NCBI RefSeq assembly: GCF_947500975.1
Contig: NZ_CANMUE010000003.1
Location: forward strand, 124,001-188,000
Direction of reading: 5' to 3'
DNA length: 64,000 nt
Source of the DNA: an uncultured Polaribacter sp.
GTDB taxonomy: Bacteria > Bacteroidota > Bacteroidia > Flavobacteriales > Flavobacteriaceae
The notes beneath the pieces are model-generated. The model was given only the letters and a program-made list of their open reading frames with translations, was not told where the DNA came from and searched no databases. This document shows, piece after piece, positions 61,221 to 64,000 of this stretch (positions within the stretch are counted from its first letter, which is position 1; each line of letters begins with the position of its first letter). A program made the translations under genes and the position numbers.

Positions 61221-62651
61221 TTATTTGATAATCAATTTTTTAGTTAAAGTGTTGTTTATTTTTAAAAGATAAATTCCTTTATTTAATACTGATGTATCTA
61301 AAACGTATTTTGGTTGATTTATATTACCTTTAAAAAATATTTTTTTTCCTAAGATGGAAAAAATATCAATAGTATTTATATTTTGATTTATAGAAACTTC
61401 TATTGTTGTTTGGGTAGATGTTGGATTTGGATATACCGAAAAAGAGTTTTTTATAATTTCATTTTCTAAACTTAAAGTGCCACTTTTTCTAATCACAAAA
61501 AAACCATTATTAATATCGCTAATAATAATATTTCCACTTGGAAAATACGGGTATACATTCCATACACCATCAAAAGAAGTACTATCATTATTTGGATAAG
61601 TATCAAAAAAACCAACTTCTGTAAAACTTTTGTTTTCTACATCAGTAATATCTATCATTCTAACACCTGCGGTATAACTGGCTTGGTAATAAATATTATC
61701 TTTTACATATCCATTATGATCAATTGCAGCAGTTGCTCCAAAATAATCAAAATGATACAAAGGATTGTCTAAATCAGTAAAATCGAAAATAATTGATCTT
61801 GTATTATTCCCATAACCTTCTTCATCTAATTCATCACCTAAAATAAAATATTTTAAATCTTCTGTAAACCAACCCTGATGTGCATATTTTACATAAGAAT
61901 AGGTAATTGTTGAGATAATTGTTGGATTACTTTTATCAGAAATATCTGCAATAACAATTTCATTTTCATTACTACCAATTAGTATTTCTTTGCCTGTATA
62001 ATCTTTATCGGGACCATTATAAGTAATTACTTGTGCGTCATGAGAATACCCACCAGCACTAAAACCACCTTCTAAAACTGGGCTTTTTGGATCTTTAATA
62101 TTGATAAAAATAGGGCCTCCTTTATAGGTAGAGCTTCTACTTGCTCCAACTACATAAGCATACCCACTTTCTTCATTAATAACAATGTTATGTGCGCTTC
62201 CAAATTCAGTAAAATTGGCGTCTGCTGTAAAAACTTCAGGCGGATTTACAACGTTTCTTAATCGTATTAAATCAAAAACTTGCATTCCATGATTTGATGC
62301 TTCACTTACTATAAATGCATGATTATTATACACTTTTACATCTCTCCAACTACTATTAACAGTTCTTGTAGAAAGAGTTCCTAAAATTATTACTGATAAA
62401 GGGTCAGAAATATCTATAAAAGTAACCCCTTTATTGGTACCCATTAAAGCATATTCTTTTTGAGTATCTGGGTCTGTCCAACCCCAACTATCATTTCCTT
62501 CAGTACCCAATCCAGCAATTGTATTAAGTGAAATATGAGACATTAAATCGTAATCTTTACATGGGTATTCACCAGAAAATCCATTTTCACAAGGTGTTTG
62601 CGCATTAATTAGAAGAGGCAAGAATAAGAGTATGAACCTAATTTTTTTCAT
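61221..62651 (-). CDS. Choice-of-anchor B family protein with T9SS sorting domain
   Basis: A 476-residue exported protein. A signal peptide (first 17 residues, ending INAQ) precedes a choice-of-anchor B domain similar to the neighbour: NDSWGWTDPDTQKEYALMG, SAHNIVINEESGYAYV and DHNGYVKDNIYYQASYTAG. The C-terminal 75 residues are a type A T9SS sorting domain (FSVYPNPTSTQTTIEV, KGIYLLKI, end KKLIIK). It is therefore secreted by the type IX system to the surface or medium. It heads the operon, and a -7 box lies 21 bases before its ATG. Confidence 0.92.
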   Translation of the reverse strand: MKKIRFILLFLPLLINAQTPCENGFSGEYPCKDYDLMSHISLNTIAGLGTEGNDSWGWTDPDTQKEYALMGTNKGVTFIDISDPLSVIILGTLSTRTVNSSWRDVKVYNNHAFIVSEASNHGMQVFDLIRLRNVVNPPEVFTADANFTEFGSAHNIVINEESGYAYVVGASRSSTYKGGPIFINIKDPKSPVLEGGFSAGGYSHDAQVITYNGPDKDYTGKEILIGSNENEIVIADISDKSNPTIISTITYSYVKYAHQGWFTEDLKYFILGDELDEEGYGNNTRSIIFDFTDLDNPLYHFDYFGATAAIDHNGYVKDNIYYQASYTAGVRMIDITDVENKSFTEVGFFDTYPNNDSTSFDGVWNVYPYFPSGNIIISDINNGFFVIRKSGTLSLENEIIKNSFSVYPNPTSTQTTIEVSINQNINTIDIFSILGKKIFFKGNINQPKYVLDTSVLNKGIYLLKINNTLTKKLIIK

Positions 62652-62671
62652 ATTTTTAAATTAAGAATAAT

Positions 62672-62679
62672 CAAAAATA
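62672..62679 (-). promoter_or_regulatory. Bacteroidota -7 box for the choice-of-anchor/MbnP operon
   Basis: The minus strand reads TATTTTTG, an exact TAnnTTTG match, 20 bases before the ATG at 62651. Confidence 0.45.
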
Positions 62680-62746
62680 CTATTTTAAAAGAGAAATTAA
62701 TTTAATAACTGTGTTAAAGTGTTTAAATACTCCTGTAGAATCTAGT

Positions 62747-62754
62747 TATATTTG
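62747..62754 (+). promoter_or_regulatory. thiL: Bacteroidota -7 box for thiL (likely leaderless)
   Basis: TATATTTG matches TAnnTTTG and is followed by CAGC and the ATG at 62759. Transcription would start at or within a base or two of the ATG, giving a leaderless mRNA. Confidence 0.5.
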
Positions 62755-62758
62755 CAGC

Positions 62759-63808
62759 ATGTTAGAAGATAAGAATACACAAAAAACATCATTAGCGGAG
62801 TTAGGTGAGTTTGGCTTGATCAATCATATTACAAAATATTTTAAAGTTGAAAATTCTTCAACAGTAAAAGCTGTCGGAGATGATGCTGCTGTTTTAGATG
62901 CATCTAAAAAGCAAACTTTAATTACAACAGATTTGTTGATTGAAGGTGTACATTTTGATTTAAGTTATATGCCATTAAAACATTTAGGATACAAGGCTGT
63001 TATGGTTAATTTATCTGATGTGTATGCTATGAATGGTGTTGCAGAGCAAATTACGGTTTCAATTGCAGTTTCTAACAGGTTTTCACTTGAGGCAATTGAA
63101 GAATTATATGCAGGAATTCAGTTGGCTTGTGATACTTATAAAGTTGATTTAATTGGAGGAGATACAACATCATCTACCAAAGGAATTTTGATTTCTATAA
63201 CTGCAATTGGTAAGGCTGATAAAGAAGATATTGTGTATAGAAATGGCGCAAAAGAAACAGACTTAATTGTAGTTTCTGGCGATTTAGGTGCTGCATATTT
63301 AGGCTTACAAGTATTAGAAAGAGAGAAACAAGTTTTTAAAGTTGACCCTAATAATCAACCAGATTTAGATAATTATACTTATCTAATTGAACGCCAATTA
63401 AAACCCGAAGCAAGAAAAGATGTTACAGGTTTGTTAAAAGAATTAGAAGTAAAACCAACTTCTATGATTGATATTTCTGATGGATTATCTTCAGAACTTT
63501 TTCATATTTGTACACAAAGTAAAGTAGGTTGTAAAATTTATGAAGATAAGTTGCCTTTAGACCCACAAGTAATTTCTTCTTGTGAAGAATTTGAGTTAGA
63601 TTCAACGATGGTTGCTTTAAGCGGCGGTGAAGATTATGAATTACTGTTTACAGTACCAATTGCTGATTTTGATAAAATAAAAGCAAATCCTAATTTTTCT
63701 ATTATTGGTCATATAACAGCAGAAAATCAAGGTTTAAATTTAGTAACAAGAGCTAGCCAAGAAATTGAATTGAAAGCTCAGGGTTGGAATAGTTTAAACA
63801 AAGATTAA
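62759..63808 (+). CDS. thiL: Thiamine-monophosphate kinase
   Basis: Phosphorylates thiamine monophosphate to thiamine diphosphate, the last step of cofactor synthesis. The AIRS/ThiL fold is shown by GDDAAVLDASKKQTLITTD (Asp cluster, about residue 40), LIEGVHFDLSYMP, VNLSDVYAMNG, DLIGGDTTSS and DISDGLSSELFHI. I chose ATG 62759 over the open GTG at 62711: relatives start just before LGEFGLI, and the -7 box lies between the two. Length is 349 residues. No TPP riboswitch is seen in front of this gene. Confidence 0.95.
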   Translation: MLEDKNTQKTSLAELGEFGLINHITKYFKVENSSTVKAVGDDAAVLDASKKQTLITTDLLIEGVHFDLSYMPLKHLGYKAVMVNLSDVYAMNGVAEQITVSIAVSNRFSLEAIEELYAGIQLACDTYKVDLIGGDTTSSTKGILISITAIGKADKEDIVYRNGAKETDLIVVSGDLGAAYLGLQVLEREKQVFKVDPNNQPDLDNYTYLIERQLKPEARKDVTGLLKELEVKPTSMIDISDGLSSELFHICTQSKVGCKIYEDKLPLDPQVISSCEEFELDSTMVALSGGEDYELLFTVPIADFDKIKANPNFSIIGHITAENQGLNLVTRASQEIELKAQGWNSLNKD

Positions 63809-63847
63809 TTTAAAGTAAATTTTTTCAAGAAATAAATATAGGAAGTT

Positions 63848-64000
63848 TTAATTTATAAACCTTTTTAAAGCAACAATTAATTCATTTTTATTTTCAATAT
63901 GACTCATATGTCCATCATTAAAAATAATAAACTCTGAATTTGTATTTTTTGCTTCATTTAAAGAAAGTTCAAAATTTAAAACAGGATCTTTTTTTCCAAT
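63848..64000 (-). CDS. C-terminal end of an alpha/beta hydrolase (partial)
   Basis: The last 50 codons of a minus-strand gene enter from the right edge. The reading GKKDPVLNFELSLNEAKN is the usual segment before the catalytic Asp in alpha/beta hydrolases. GHMSHIENKNELIVALKRF holds the catalytic His. The rest of the gene lies outside the window. It is convergent with thiL. Confidence 0.75.
   Translation of the reverse strand: MGKKDPVLNFELSLNEAKNTNSEFIIFNDGHMSHIENKNELIVALKRFIN

Noticed and set aside
1..64000. CRISPR arrays, tRNA, rRNA, IS elements or prophage genes
   Set aside because: No spaced direct repeats, tRNA cloverleaf, rRNA sequence, transposase or phage structural gene was found on reading the window.

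Overview
The window is a low-GC chromosomal segment from a marine-type member of the Flavobacteriaceae (Bacteroidota), most like Polaribacter or Tenacibaculum. This rests on four things seen in the sequence. Intergenic regions are very AT-rich. Many genes carry the Bacteroidota -7 box TAnnTTTG just upstream. One gene ends in a type IX secretion sorting domain. The neighbourhoods are flavobacterial: a DUF4175 gene with ybeY and mnmG, a DUF4286 protein, a split suf operon, and MbnP with a diheme peroxidase. Genus is inferred. No tRNA, rRNA, CRISPR array, IS element or prophage was found.

Layout. 1-9.7 kb is housekeeping: a lipid kinase, RNase R, a YbjQ-family gene broken by a stop, a TatA protein, an SPFH protein, gltX and a predicted barrel. 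9.8-16.5 kb holds the DUF4175-ybeY-mnmG group, with three parS-like palindromes around mnmG, then a methyltransferase. 16.6-20.1 kb is a minus-strand run of small genes ending with panB. 20.2-22.3 kb is an NTF2-like, ECF sigma and small anti-sigma cassette plus an O-methyltransferase. 22.3-36.6 kb holds a second TatA, mutS, a SpoU methylase, a TPR-kinase/regulator pair, mgtE, rsmA, a TPR protein, serS and ribF. Inside it lies a 47-residue ORF behind a strong sigma-54-type promoter. 36.8-41 kb is a TonB receptor with an SGNH lipoprotein.

41-56.7 kb is the Suf iron-sulfur locus (sufA-like, sufB, sufC, sufD and a distant sufS). It is interrupted twice: by a metallo-beta-lactamase-fold lipoprotein between sufB and sufC, and by about 9.5 kb between sufD and sufS. 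That larger interval is the accessory part of the window. It holds two hydrolases, an HNH-type nuclease gene flanked by inverted repeats, a gene remnant, a second TPR-kinase/regulator pair with repeated motifs, an unknown beta-helix-like protein and an M43 metalloprotease. 56.7-62.7 kb is a five-gene minus-strand operon for exported proteins: two tandem choice-of-anchor B proteins, a repeat lipoprotein, an MbnP-like protein and its diheme MbnH/MauG-like peroxidase. The window ends with thiL and the end of an alpha/beta hydrolase gene.

I did not find a clearly new multi-gene system. The best leads are the sigma-54 small-ORF unit, the parS-like cluster, the MbnP/MbnH operon with choice-of-anchor proteins, and the accessory interval in the suf locus with its flanking GTTGTA/TACAAC motifs.
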